Assembly (NCBI GenBank): GCA_019313025.1
Contig: JAFDCA010000416.1
Span: 1-6,794 of the forward strand
DNA from: Deltaproteobacteria bacterium
GTDB taxonomy: Bacteria > Desulfobacterota > Desulfobacteria > Desulfobacterales > UBA11574
Length of the DNA stretch: 6,794 nucleotides
Reading direction: 5' to 3'
Positions 1 to 6,566 of this stretch are shown here, piece after piece (positions within the stretch are counted from its first letter, which is position 1; each line of letters begins with the position of its first letter). Position numbers and translations under genes: made by a program. The notes beneath the pieces are model-generated. The model worked only from the letters and a program-made list of their open reading frames with translations. It ran no database searches and was not told the DNA's origin.

Positions 1-1194
1 ATTGGGAGTCTATGTTCCATAAGAAATGGTAGCGGTCAAAATATGCAGGCCGAAGTCATTGGGTTTAACGATAAAAGGGTTATTGTGATGCCGTTTGGAG
101 AAATGCGCGGAATAGAACCTGGAAGCCGGATTGTAGATATCAATAAACGACCTGCAATTAAGGTGGGAGAGGCATATTTAGGCAGGATTGTAGACGGTCT
201 TGGACAACCAATTGATGGTAAAGGTCCCATTCAGGCAAAAGTTGATTATCCAATCTATGGGAATGTCATTAATCCTCTAAAAAGAGAGATTATCCATGAA
301 GTGATTGATGTGGGTGTATGTTCTATAAATGCCATGCACACTTTGGGGAAAGGTCAACGAATTGCAATTATGGCGGGTTCAGGTGTTGGGAAGAGTGTTT
401 TGATGGGTATGATCGCTCGACACACGGTGGCTGACGTCATAGTAATTGCACTTATTGGCGAGCGGGGAAGAGAAGTTAGAGAATTTATTGAACGTAACCT
501 AGGTGAAGAGGGACTAAAAAAATCTGTTGTTGTTGCAGCAACATCAGATACTCCTGCTCTGGTAAGGATAAGAGGGGCTCATCTTGCGACCACCATATCA
601 GAGTATTTCAGAGATAAAGGGCTGGATGTTATTTTGATTATGGATTCTATCACTCGATTTGCCATGTCACTAAGAGAAGTCGGTTTGGCAGCCGGAGAAC
701 CACCTTCAGCAAAAGGTTATACTCCCAGTGTTTTTATACAAATACCAAAACTTTTGGAAAGGACAGGAAATGTAGAAAGAAAAGGGAGCATTACAGGAAT
801 CTACACAGTTTTGGTTGAAGGAGATGACATGAACGAACCTATAGCAGATTCTGTTCGTTCCATTGCTGATGGCCATATAATACTATCACGAGATCTCGCT
901 CATAAGGGGCACTACCCTGCAGTAGATGTTTTGAGCAGTATTAGCAGAGTGATGTATGACATTGTTGAGAGTAATCATTTACATATGGCAAGAAAACTTG
1001 TAAAAGTTATAGCAACCTATAAAGAGGCGGAAGATTTAATTAATATCGGGGCTTATGTTGACGGTAGTGATCCACAAATAGATTTTGCAAAGAAGATGAT
1101 CCATAAGATTAATTCTTTTCTCCAGCAGGATATTAATCAGAGCATAACTTTTAAAGAAAGCATTGTCCGCTTAAAGAAAGTGATGACAGAATAA
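1..1194 (+). CDS. fliI: Flagellar protein export ATPase FliI (5' partial)
   Basis: This is the ATPase of the flagellar type III export apparatus; it sits at the cytoplasmic face of the basal body and helps unload and energise export of rod, hook and filament subunits. The frame is open from base 1, and the residues before the first internal ATG (position 43) also fit the FliI N-terminal beta-barrel. That ATG is therefore internal: 397 residues are visible and roughly 40 are missing compared with the usual ~440. Numbering visible residues from base 1, the Walker A loop AGSGVGKS is at 125-132 (bases 373-396), the catalytic glutamate in GERGREV at 154, Walker B ILIMD at 211-215 (631-645), and the F1-ATPase alpha/beta family signature PAVDVLSSIS at 306-315 (916-945). 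All key ATPase residues are present. The GDDMNEP stretch and lack of a membrane segment favour FliI over an F1 subunit; a virulence-type T3SS ATPase is excluded by the flagellar neighbours. FliJ begins 13 bases after the stop. Confidence 0.97.
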   Translation: MGSLCSIRNGSGQNMQAEVIGFNDKRVIVMPFGEMRGIEPGSRIVDINKRPAIKVGEAYLGRIVDGLGQPIDGKGPIQAKVDYPIYGNVINPLKREIIHEVIDVGVCSINAMHTLGKGQRIAIMAGSGVGKSVLMGMIARHTVADVIVIALIGERGREVREFIERNLGEEGLKKSVVVAATSDTPALVRIRGAHLATTISEYFRDKGLDVILIMDSITRFAMSLREVGLAAGEPPSAKGYTPSVFIQIPKLLERTGNVERKGSITGIYTVLVEGDDMNEPIADSVRSIADGHIILSRDLAHKGHYPAVDVLSSISRVMYDIVESNHLHMARKLVKVIATYKEAEDLINIGAYVDGSDPQIDFAKKMIHKINSFLQQDINQSITFKESIVRLKKVMTE

Positions 1195-1207
1195 TACAGA
1201 ATGATTG

Positions 1208-1651
1208 ATGAAACCATACTCTTTTCGTTTAAATAAAATACTCGATTATAGAAAATACCTTAGAAAAAAGGCTCAAATTGATGTGTTTAATGCCAGGAAT
1301 GAATTTAAGAAAAGGGAAAATGAAGTTCTCAGATTAGTTGAACAAAGATCAAAAATATTGGAAGAATGCAGTGAAGAAGAGACCAAGGGTATGTATGTCC
1401 CTGTGTATCAATTATTTAAGGCTTTTTTACAAAAAATAGATTACGACCTTGAAAAGGCTCATCTCAGACTCCATGACAGAAAAGAAAAGCTGATGGATAA
1501 AGAATCCTTATTAAAACAAGCGTCTATAAAGAAAAAGACTTTGGAAATTCTAAAAGAATTGCAATATAAGAAATACATGGAGAAATTGGGAAGAGAGGAG
1601 CAAAAAATATTAGATGAGATCGTTATAACCGGAAAGGATCGAATCGTATGA
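1208..1651 (+). CDS. fliJ: Flagellar export protein FliJ
   Basis: FliJ is a small, soluble, coiled-coil component of the flagellar export apparatus. In the family it binds the centre of the FliI hexamer, like the gamma stalk of F-type ATPases, and links it to the export gate. The protein is 147 residues, the normal family size, almost wholly helical and charged, with no membrane segment. The opening PYSFRLNKILDYRKYLRKKA is typical of FliJ. Sequence identity within this family is low, so the call rests on that N-terminus, the heptad-like composition, the length and the position directly after fliI. I chose ATG 1208; a TTG at 1205 in the same frame would add one residue. No strong Shine-Dalgarno site is visible, so translation may depend on ribosomes finishing fliI 13 bases upstream. 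The stop TGA (1649-1651) overlaps the next gene's ATG at 1648. Confidence 0.9.
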   Translation: MKPYSFRLNKILDYRKYLRKKAQIDVFNARNEFKKRENEVLRLVEQRSKILEECSEEETKGMYVPVYQLFKAFLQKIDYDLEKAHLRLHDRKEKLMDKESLLKQASIKKKTLEILKELQYKKYMEKLGREEQKILDEIVITGKDRIV

Positions 1652-2217
1652 AGACGCGAATACAAATCCTATTGGCATTGCTGGTTGTCGTAAAGATAGT
1701 TCTGGGTTCTATTTTTATGTATCATGCGGGCGTCTACCCATTCTTTGGAGATACGAATGTCTTCGCCGCAGAACCAAAAAAAGATGCGGAAAAATCAGGG
1801 TTGGAAAATGAAGAAAACAAGACAATGACAGAAGAAACAATTGATCTGAAATTTATCATCCAACAAAAGGCTGAATTTGAAAAAGAAGAAAAACGAATAG
1901 CACAGAAAAAGTTAGAACTTTTGGCTATTCAGGATGACATAAATAAAAAAATAGCGACCCTCACTAAACTAAGGGATGACATTAGAGCTGAAAAGGCCCA
2001 GAAAGAAGCTGCTGAGGAACAACAGTTCAAACATCTTATTAAGGTTTATTCAGCCATGAAACCTCAAAATGCAGCTGATCTGATTGAAAAGCTGGACTTA
2101 GCCCTGGCGATAAAATTACTTTCGAAAATGAAAGGGGATGATGTCGGAAAGATACTTTCGTTTGTAAAGATTGAGAAAGCCGCTAAAATTAGCGAAGGTC
2201 TAGTCATTCGAGACTAA
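1648..2217 (+). CDS. motE: MotE/FlbB-like flagellar membrane protein (MgtE-N-like domain)
   Basis: This 189-residue protein has three visible parts. Residues ~5-25 form a hydrophobic segment (ILLALLVVVKIVLGSIF), either an uncleaved anchor or a signal peptide; FAA|E around 39-42 could be a cleavage site, but an anchor is typical of the family. Residues ~64-130 are a highly charged coiled coil. Residues ~130-186 are a helical domain with the MgtE-N/MotE pattern, including YSAMKPQNAADLIEKLD and a second repeat-like stretch KGDDVGKILSFVKIEKAAKI. Known relatives are MotE, which assists the periplasmic motor protein MotC in Sinorhizobium, and spirochete FlbB, a collar protein needed for stator assembly. 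A role near the motor or stator is inferred here. It overlaps fliJ by ATGA, and AAAGGA (1633-1638) lies 9 bases before its start. The sequence also loosely resembles FliH-type or FliG-N-like helical proteins, but the membrane segment argues against these. Confidence 0.8.
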   Translation: MKTRIQILLALLVVVKIVLGSIFMYHAGVYPFFGDTNVFAAEPKKDAEKSGLENEENKTMTEETIDLKFIIQQKAEFEKEEKRIAQKKLELLAIQDDINKKIATLTKLRDDIRAEKAQKEAAEEQQFKHLIKVYSAMKPQNAADLIEKLDLALAIKLLSKMKGDDVGKILSFVKIEKAAKISEGLVIRD

Positions 2218-2251
2218 AAGAACCACGCTTAATAAAAAAGATGCCATTAAA

Positions 2252-2265
2252 TATAGATATCTATA
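2252..2265. repeat. 14-bp perfect palindrome
   Basis: TATAGATATCTATA reads the same on both strands. It lies 35 bases after the motE stop and 5 bases before the long hairpin at 2271. A palindrome of this kind can be a binding site for a dimeric regulator, but AT-rich DNA gives such sequences by chance fairly often, so no function is assigned. Confidence 0.5.
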
Positions 2266-2270
2266 AATGA

Positions 2271-2397
2271 TCCCTTTGCCCAGAACGCATTCGATTCTAT
2301 CTCAGACACATTACAAAAAATTGTGGGGTCTGTGTGATTTTGAGGAGAGATTGGAGTCGTAAAATCATTCTGAAGCACCTTCTCCCTGGGCAAGGGA
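2271..2397 (+). ncRNA. Long imperfect hairpin: candidate structured RNA or small palindromic element
   Basis: Four nested, co-linear complementary pairs span this stretch. TCCCTTTGCCCAG (2271-2283) pairs with CTGGGCAAGGGA (2386-2397) with one bulged base. CGATTCTATCTC (2292-2303) pairs with GAGATTGGAGTCG (2347-2359) with one bulge and two G-U pairs. ACACA (2306-2310) pairs with TGTGT (2331-2335), and ACAA (2313-2316) with TTGT (2321-2324). A side hairpin GAAG/CTTC (2372-2375/2379-2382) sits in the larger internal loop. No U-tract follows, so it is not a normal terminator. It could be an operon-internal RNA structure (stability, attenuation), a small RNA or a miniature inverted-repeat element; the sequence alone does not decide. 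The strand is unknown and + is given only because it would be in the operon transcript. Confidence 0.35.
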
Positions 2398-2451
2398 ACC
2401 AATACCAATGGCCAATTATTTGCAACCTCAATATTCATCATTGACCTCTTT

Positions 2452-2480
2452 TTGTATTAATTATTAGACGCCCCTATATT
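2452..2480 (+). promoter_or_regulatory. Weak sigma-70-like promoter candidate
   Basis: TTGTAT at 2452-2457 and TATATT at 2475-2480 are separated by 17 bases. The -10 box matches the consensus at 5 of 6 positions and the -35 box at 3 of 6. A start near 2487 would transcribe fliK-flgD-flgE. In DNA this AT-rich, matches of this quality arise by chance. Confidence 0.22.
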
Positions 2481-2552
2481 AAAAGAATTCAAAAATCAAG
2501 ACATTTTTTAGGACCCCAAATAGGCAATATTTTCCTTTTGCATTTTCTACAA

Positions 2553-2601
2553 CAGGTAAAATATGTCCATTTTTTATGTCATGGTATTAATCTTTTACCT
2601 G
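2553..2601. repeat. 9-bp inverted repeat upstream of fliK
   Basis: CAGGTAAAA (2553-2561) and TTTTACCTG (2593-2601) are perfect reverse complements. Nested inside are CCAT (2567-2570) and ATGG (2581-2584). The structure lies about 110 bases before the preferred fliK start, between the two promoter candidates. It may be an operator or an mRNA stem; there is no U-tract. Confidence 0.4.
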
Positions 2602-2604
2602 CCT

Positions 2605-2636
2605 TAAAAAATTAACTGCCTGTATTTAAACGATAA
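2605..2636 (+). promoter_or_regulatory. Possible sigma-28-like -10 element before fliK
   Basis: AACGATAA at 2629-2636 matches 6 of 8 bases of the flagellar sigma-28 -10 box GCCGATAA, including the core CGATAA. The nearest TAAA (2605-2608) is about five bases too far upstream for the normal spacing, so the -35 is poor. Transcription would start near 2643, giving a leader of about 70 bases if fliK starts at 2714. Class III control of fliK is not typical, so this is a weak call. Confidence 0.15.
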
Positions 2637-2700
2637 ATAAATTGAATACGAAATTTGGTACACCCTTTGCTTTTGGATATGGAAAAATCGATAACGTATT

Positions 2701-2705
2701 GAGGT
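2701..2705 (+). promoter_or_regulatory. Shine-Dalgarno site that sets the fliK start
   Basis: GAGGT lies 8 bases before ATG 2714 and matches the 16S anti-SD core. The longer alternative, TTG at 2642, is preceded only by an AT stretch with no such site. This decides in favour of 2714. Confidence 0.6.
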
Positions 2706-2713
2706 TGAAATTC

Positions 2714-4420
2714 ATGTCGAACCCAGTGATTCTCAAATTGATGTCTTCACTTCTTAACGGAAAAACATCCGTTAACGGAAAAGTTTCCGGAAGTCCCAAA
2801 CTCTTGAAACCCGGAAAAGGTAGCAGGCATTTTTTGTCCGATATGATAAAAGCATTTCATGTTTCTAATCACAGCGATGATGAACCGGTAAAAGTGGGCG
2901 AAATGTCTAATAACAAGGGATATAAATATTATCTTGACCATTTAAAGAAAGAACTTTTATCCCAGGGAAAGCCGTTGGATAAAACTTTTATAAAAGAAAA
3001 AGATCTTCCACTGGTAAAAACGTTTCTTTTACAGTGTGGTTTTTCACATGAAAAAGTAGAACGATTTATCAAGGATTTAAAAACAAATAGAGCCGATGGA
3101 CAAATTACTCTTTCTCAAATATTTCTTAGGATATCTGAACTGGAAACCCCTGAAAGAAAAGAGCATCAGAATGAGACAGTTTCACCAGCTATCATTCCTT
3201 ATATTGAATCGATATTGAGGGATTTTAATTTGACCTCAAAAGAACTGGACAGTACGTTCAGTAAAGCAAGGATTGAAGGTGGGGGGCTGGATCTGCATAA
3301 ATTGATTGCACATTTAAAAGAAATCAAAAGCCGAAGTCCTTTAGCGAGTAAGACTGTCGTCGATCAGAAATTATCTCGGCAAATTTCGGACAAAATGGAA
3401 ACGATCGGTTTGAATATACCCAAAAACGAAAAAGCCGAACAGATATCCTTGGAAGATTTTATATCGTCAATGAAACAGATGATGGAAAATATGGGTAAAG
3501 AAAAGAAGGTGTCACCGGGTATTAGAAAAACATTGGGTAAAATTCTTGAGCGGGTTGAGTTATTAGAAGATAAAGTTACATCCACACCTTCTGTAAAGGT
3601 TTCTTCCAAATATAATTTTACGGATTCATTGCTTAAAGAGGAGATAAGGAAAAAAGACAATCATGTGTTTAATGAAAAAGTGGTACCCTCTTTAGAAAAA
3701 AGCAAATCCAGTAAAAATGCATCTATATCGTCGTTTCTCAAACAAAAAGATGACAAGGTCCAAAATCCTGTTGGGCCAAATACAGATGTTTCGAATTATT
3801 CTAAAAAAACCGATTTGATGTCGGATTTGAATAAGAAGATAGAATTAATAATTCCGGTGAAAGAGAAAGGTTATCGTGTGGATAAGGAAGTAGGACAAAT
3901 CAATGTCTCAAGAAACACCGACCCTTTCAACTTTACAAATACGCTTAGAACAGTTGAGCAGGGAGAAAAGCCTTTTAGAGGTTATCTCCCGACTACTCTT
4001 GTTGATCAAGTAGGAAAACAGATATCACGGTCTATTCTCAGAGGAGATCGGGTGGTGACATTACAACTGAAACCTCCTGATCTGGGAACAATCAGAATTA
4101 AAATGGATATTAAAGATCGTACACTAAAACTCGGTATGATTGCCGACCATCATTCCGTTAAGGAATTGTTGATAAATAATGTTCATGAACTCAAAGAATC
4201 CCTTGTGCAACAAGGTGTAAAACTTGAGAAACTAGATGTTCAGGTTAACTCCAATTCTGGTCAATCACTGAATGCTTCAAAAGAGGGAACGGACAGCAAA
4301 AAGGGTTGGAGAAAAAATTATAATGGAGAGCGGTTCCATTCAGATAATCATACAGAAGGATTACATGAAAGAGCTATAAGTATTGTCTCGGGAAGCAATT
4401 TATTGGATTTGGTCGCTTAA
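2714..4420 (+). CDS. fliK: Flagellar hook-length control protein FliK
   Basis: FliK is secreted during hook growth, measures hook length, and switches the export gate (FlhB) from hook to filament substrates. From ATG 2714 it is 568 residues. Residues ~430-515 form the conserved C-terminal Flg_hook switch domain, with LQLKPPDLGTIRIKMDI followed by helices ending in ESLVQQGVKLEKLDVQV. The rest is a long, lysine- and serine-rich, low-conservation ruler, as expected for FliK. Within it, residues ~98-143 and ~161-204 look like two divergent copies of a helical unit, with a possible half copy at ~224-257. An in-frame TTG at 2642 would add 24 residues but lacks a ribosome site. The C-terminal tail after ~515 is polar and unremarkable. 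flgD starts 24 bases after the stop. GC is clearly lower here than in flgE (18 of 60 bases at 3061-3120), perhaps reflecting the lysine-rich ruler. The domain makes the call firm despite the divergent N-terminus. Confidence 0.92.
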   Translation: MSNPVILKLMSSLLNGKTSVNGKVSGSPKLLKPGKGSRHFLSDMIKAFHVSNHSDDEPVKVGEMSNNKGYKYYLDHLKKELLSQGKPLDKTFIKEKDLPLVKTFLLQCGFSHEKVERFIKDLKTNRADGQITLSQIFLRISELETPERKEHQNETVSPAIIPYIESILRDFNLTSKELDSTFSKARIEGGGLDLHKLIAHLKEIKSRSPLASKTVVDQKLSRQISDKMETIGLNIPKNEKAEQISLEDFISSMKQMMENMGKEKKVSPGIRKTLGKILERVELLEDKVTSTPSVKVSSKYNFTDSLLKEEIRKKDNHVFNEKVVPSLEKSKSSKNASISSFLKQKDDKVQNPVGPNTDVSNYSKKTDLMSDLNKKIELIIPVKEKGYRVDKEVGQINVSRNTDPFNFTNTLRTVEQGEKPFRGYLPTTLVDQVGKQISRSILRGDRVVTLQLKPPDLGTIRIKMDIKDRTLKLGMIADHHSVKELLINNVHELKESLVQQGVKLEKLDVQVNSNSGQSLNASKEGTDSKKGWRKNYNGERFHSDNHTEGLHERAISIVSGSNLLDLVA

Positions 4421-4444
4421 AGAAAAAAAGAAAGGAAAACATAA

Positions 4445-5137
4445 ATGTCAATTCAAGCAGTTAATACAGGCTATGGCGCATCATATGGCAGCGGTGAAAA
4501 GACCTCTACCGGTTCTAGTACCGAGATGCTGGGCATGGATCAGTTTCTTCACCTGTTTATCGCCCAGATTCAGCATCAAGACCCTTTGAATCCTCTCGAC
4601 AGTGCAGAATTTACCGCCCAATTGGCACAATTTACAAGCGTAGAACAGCTGTATGGAATGAATAGCAGGCTGGCAGACATTGAGGAAGCATTAAATGGCC
4701 AGAGTGAACAGCGCGATGACTTGGGATTTATCGGTAAGGCGGTTAAAGCGGATGACAACACAATGCATGTCGATAATGGAACGGTTCAAGCCGGTTCTTA
4801 TACAATTGATGAAAGTGGATATGTAACCATTGATGTTTATGACAACCAGGGACTGATTGTCAGGACATTTTATGAGGGCTGGGAGGAAAAAGGAGAACAT
4901 GACGTGAGTTGGGATGGACGGGATGACACAGGAAAGTTCGCCGAAGACGGCACCTATACGTTTGAAGTTACCGCCAGAGATGAAAACGGTAACTATATTT
5001 CTTCCAATACCTACATATCCGGGGAAGTTACTGGCGTTACATATAAATATGGTCAGCCTTATTTGATGATTGGAGACAGAACAATCATTAACAGCAGCAA
5101 TATTATCGAAGTCACTCAAAAAACACCAAATAATTGA
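4445..5137 (+). CDS. flgD: Flagellar hook capping / hook assembly protein FlgD
   Basis: FlgD is exported to the tip of the growing hook, where it forms the cap under which FlgE subunits fold and assemble; it is replaced when the hook is complete. The 230-residue protein has the family layout. A disordered polar N-terminus (1-27) carries the export signal. Residues 34-69 hold the FlgD N-terminal motif, with FLHLFIAQIQHQDPLNP, then AQLAQFTSVEQL. After a helix (70-90), residues ~95-115 and ~188-225 resemble the Tudor-like part. Residues ~120-182 form the FlgD Ig-like domain with VSWDGRDDTGKFAEDGTYTF, the usual WDG-D-G...G-Y signature. The length is normal (family ~220-240). AAGGA (4432-4436) lies 8 bases before the ATG. 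The stop TGA (5135-5137) touches the flgE ribosome site, suggesting coupling. No anomaly is seen. Confidence 0.96.
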   Translation: MSIQAVNTGYGASYGSGEKTSTGSSTEMLGMDQFLHLFIAQIQHQDPLNPLDSAEFTAQLAQFTSVEQLYGMNSRLADIEEALNGQSEQRDDLGFIGKAVKADDNTMHVDNGTVQAGSYTIDESGYVTIDVYDNQGLIVRTFYEGWEEKGEHDVSWDGRDDTGKFAEDGTYTFEVTARDENGNYISSNTYISGEVTGVTYKYGQPYLMIGDRTIINSSNIIEVTQKTPNN

Positions 5138-5142
5138 GGAGG
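5137..5142 (+). promoter_or_regulatory. Strong Shine-Dalgarno site that sets the flgE start
   Basis: AGGAGG lies 8 bases before ATG 5151 and shares a base with the flgD stop codon. The frame stays open upstream to a TTG at 5070, but the conserved FlgE N-terminus begins exactly at 5151. This is the strongest ribosome site in the window, which fits the high amount of hook protein needed. Confidence 0.85.
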
Positions 5143-5150
5143 AAAATAAA

Positions 5151-6563
5151 ATGTCTTTATCAAGTTCACTTTTTTCAGGTATTAGCGGTCTGAGTACCCT
5201 TGGCAATGCTATGCAAATTATCGGAGACAACATTGCAAACGTCAATACAGTAGGTTTCAAAAGCAGCAGCTTTGCCTTTCAGGATTTGTTGAGCCAGTCG
5301 GTCTCCACACTTTCCGGAACATCCCAAGTCGGCAGAGGAACGGCCCTTGGAGATATCCAAGCATCTTTTGCCCAGGGTTCCTTTGAATCCACGGGAAATA
5401 CCACGGATCTGGCCATCGGTGGGGATGGTTTTTTTGTACTAAAGGAACAGGGTACGGAAAATTTATTTTACTCAAGGGCAGGGAATTTCAGTTTTGATGA
5501 GAACGGATACCTCACAAACCCTGAAGGATACGTTGTTCAGGGATGGGCGCTTGACAGTAGCGGAGATGATATGGGATCTATCACCGATATTGCTATGAGC
5601 TCTTTTACTTCGCCGCCTCAAGTGACCGATAACGTCGAAGTTATCGTTAACCTGAATTCAGCCGGGTCTGATAACTCATCAGGAACGGATGCTTCTCTGG
5701 CCGGTGCCTGGGATGGCACAAATGCGACACCCCTGGCGGATACAGCCTATGAATATCAGACCACCATCCGTGCATACGATTCTCTGGGAAGCACACACGA
5801 TGTTACACTTTTTTTTGATAAGGCCGCCACTGCTTCTGCCTATGAATTTATCGTTACCACGAATCCCGCTGAAGATTACCGGACAGGTGTCGCTGGTAAT
5901 GCATGGGCTGGATTGCTGGCCAGGGGAATTATTGATTTTGACAGTTCAGGGTCAATGACCGATATCGACCTTTGGCAGATTAATCCCGCCACTGGTGCCT
6001 CAGTTGCACAAGTGGAAGGGACGGATACATCAAACGGTTACTTTACCTTCTCACCTGTCCTTCTTTCAGGGGGAACCGCCCAGGACATCGAACTTAATTT
6101 AGGGACACGCTATGACGGCACCAACTGGGTCAACAGCTCCCTTTCCAGTTCACAGTATGCCAGTGCATCGACCACCACGTTTCAATCTGCAAACGGGTAC
6201 GGCGCCGGAGATCTTGAAGGGGTTAACGTGGATGTTGACGGTGTCATCACCGGAAGCTATTCCAATGGCCAACTGATTCCGCTGTACCGTGTGGGCCTGG
6301 CTAAATTTCAGAATATCCAGGGACTGTTTAAAGAGGGTGGAAATCTTTACAGTGAAACCAGGCAAAGCGGCAGTGCAATCACCAACAGACCCGGAACCAA
6401 CGGGTTGGGGAGCATCGCACCCAATGCATTAGAACAATCAAACGTCGATATTGCAAATGAGCTGGTAAAGATGATCACCACCCAAAGAGGATTCCAGGCA
6501 AATTCAAAAATTATTACCGTAACGGATCAAATGCTTTCAGAACTTATTAATATCAAACGATAA
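5151..6563 (+). CDS. flgE: Flagellar hook protein FlgE
   Basis: FlgE is the structural subunit of the hook, the flexible joint between rod and filament; it is secreted by the flagellar T3SS and polymerises under the FlgD cap. The protein is 470 residues, longer than the ~400 of enteric FlgE, with the extra length in the variable surface domains. Residues 1-40 are the rod/hook N-terminal helix, with SLFSGISGLSTLGNAMQIIG and DNIANVNTVGFKSS. The segment TGNTTDLAIGGDGFFVL (81-97) is shared by FlgE, FlgF and FlgG, and marks the D1 region. Residues ~100-345 are the variable Ser/Thr/Asp/Gly-rich domains. GYGAGDLEGVNVDVDGVITG begins at ~350, and the C-terminal helix with NVDIANELVKMITTQRGFQA runs 431-470. 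FlgF/FlgG are shorter (~250-265), so FlgE is favoured. Cysteine is absent, as is usual for exported axial proteins. GC is visibly higher (31 of 60 at 6061-6120) than in fliK. The gene is complete and probably the last of the operon. Confidence 0.96.
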   Translation: MSLSSSLFSGISGLSTLGNAMQIIGDNIANVNTVGFKSSSFAFQDLLSQSVSTLSGTSQVGRGTALGDIQASFAQGSFESTGNTTDLAIGGDGFFVLKEQGTENLFYSRAGNFSFDENGYLTNPEGYVVQGWALDSSGDDMGSITDIAMSSFTSPPQVTDNVEVIVNLNSAGSDNSSGTDASLAGAWDGTNATPLADTAYEYQTTIRAYDSLGSTHDVTLFFDKAATASAYEFIVTTNPAEDYRTGVAGNAWAGLLARGIIDFDSSGSMTDIDLWQINPATGASVAQVEGTDTSNGYFTFSPVLLSGGTAQDIELNLGTRYDGTNWVNSSLSSSQYASASTTTFQSANGYGAGDLEGVNVDVDGVITGSYSNGQLIPLYRVGLAKFQNIQGLFKEGGNLYSETRQSGSAITNRPGTNGLGSIAPNALEQSNVDIANELVKMITTQRGFQANSKIITVTDQMLSELINIKR

Positions 6564-6566
6564 GAC

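Larger units (their letters stand above)
2218..2713. other. Non-coding gap between motE and fliK
   Basis: About 496 bases separate the motE stop from the preferred fliK start, in a cluster where other spacings are 13-24 bases or overlaps. All three + frames are broken by stops. A 64-codon open frame on the - strand (2247-2441) has no recognisable motif or Shine-Dalgarno site, and its span almost coincides with a self-complementary region, so I do not call it a gene. The gap is AT-rich. It contains a 14-bp palindrome, a long imperfect hairpin, a 9-bp dyad and two weak promoter candidates, listed separately. No U-tract terminator follows motE, so transcription may read through. Confidence 0.8.

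Noticed and set aside
43..45. ATG 43 as the start of FliI
   Set aside because: Bases 1-42 are in frame, stop-free and encode FliI-like sequence, and conserved N-terminal barrel residues would be lost; the gene is cut by the window edge.
2398..2416. Short tandem ACCAAT ACCAAT GGCCAAT
   Set aside because: Only two exact 6-base units with one imperfect neighbour; too short to treat as an iteron array or regulatory repeat.
2247..2441. 64-codon - strand frame in the motE-fliK gap
   Set aside because: No motif, no ribosome site, and most of it is the self-complementary hairpin region, so the open frame is better explained by the repeat structure. It is kept only as part of the gap description.
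2521..2545. sigma-54-like GG...GC pair in aggcaat...tttgcat
   Set aside because: The spacing between GG (2523) and GC (2540) is 15 bases rather than the required 10, so it is not a -24/-12 promoter.
2754..2782. Direct repeat TTAACGGAAAA at 2754-2764 and 2772-2782
   Set aside because: It is inside fliK and encodes a short NGK...NGK repeat in low-complexity coding sequence; two copies of 11 bases give no basis for a function.
3364..3660. 98-codon - strand frame inside fliK
   Set aside because: It is antisense to the lysine-rich ruler; the Phe/Ser/Ile-rich translation is the usual complement of Lys/Glu-rich coding DNA.
4383..4589. 68-codon + strand frame across the fliK-flgD junction
   Set aside because: It overlaps the end of fliK and the conserved FlgD N-terminal motif in another frame, with no family resemblance.
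4691..5260. 189-codon open frame on the - strand opposite flgD and the start of flgE
   Set aside because: It lies fully antisense to two firmly identified genes, has no ribosome site or recognisable domain, and crosses the flgD-flgE junction; it is a shadow of their codon pattern.
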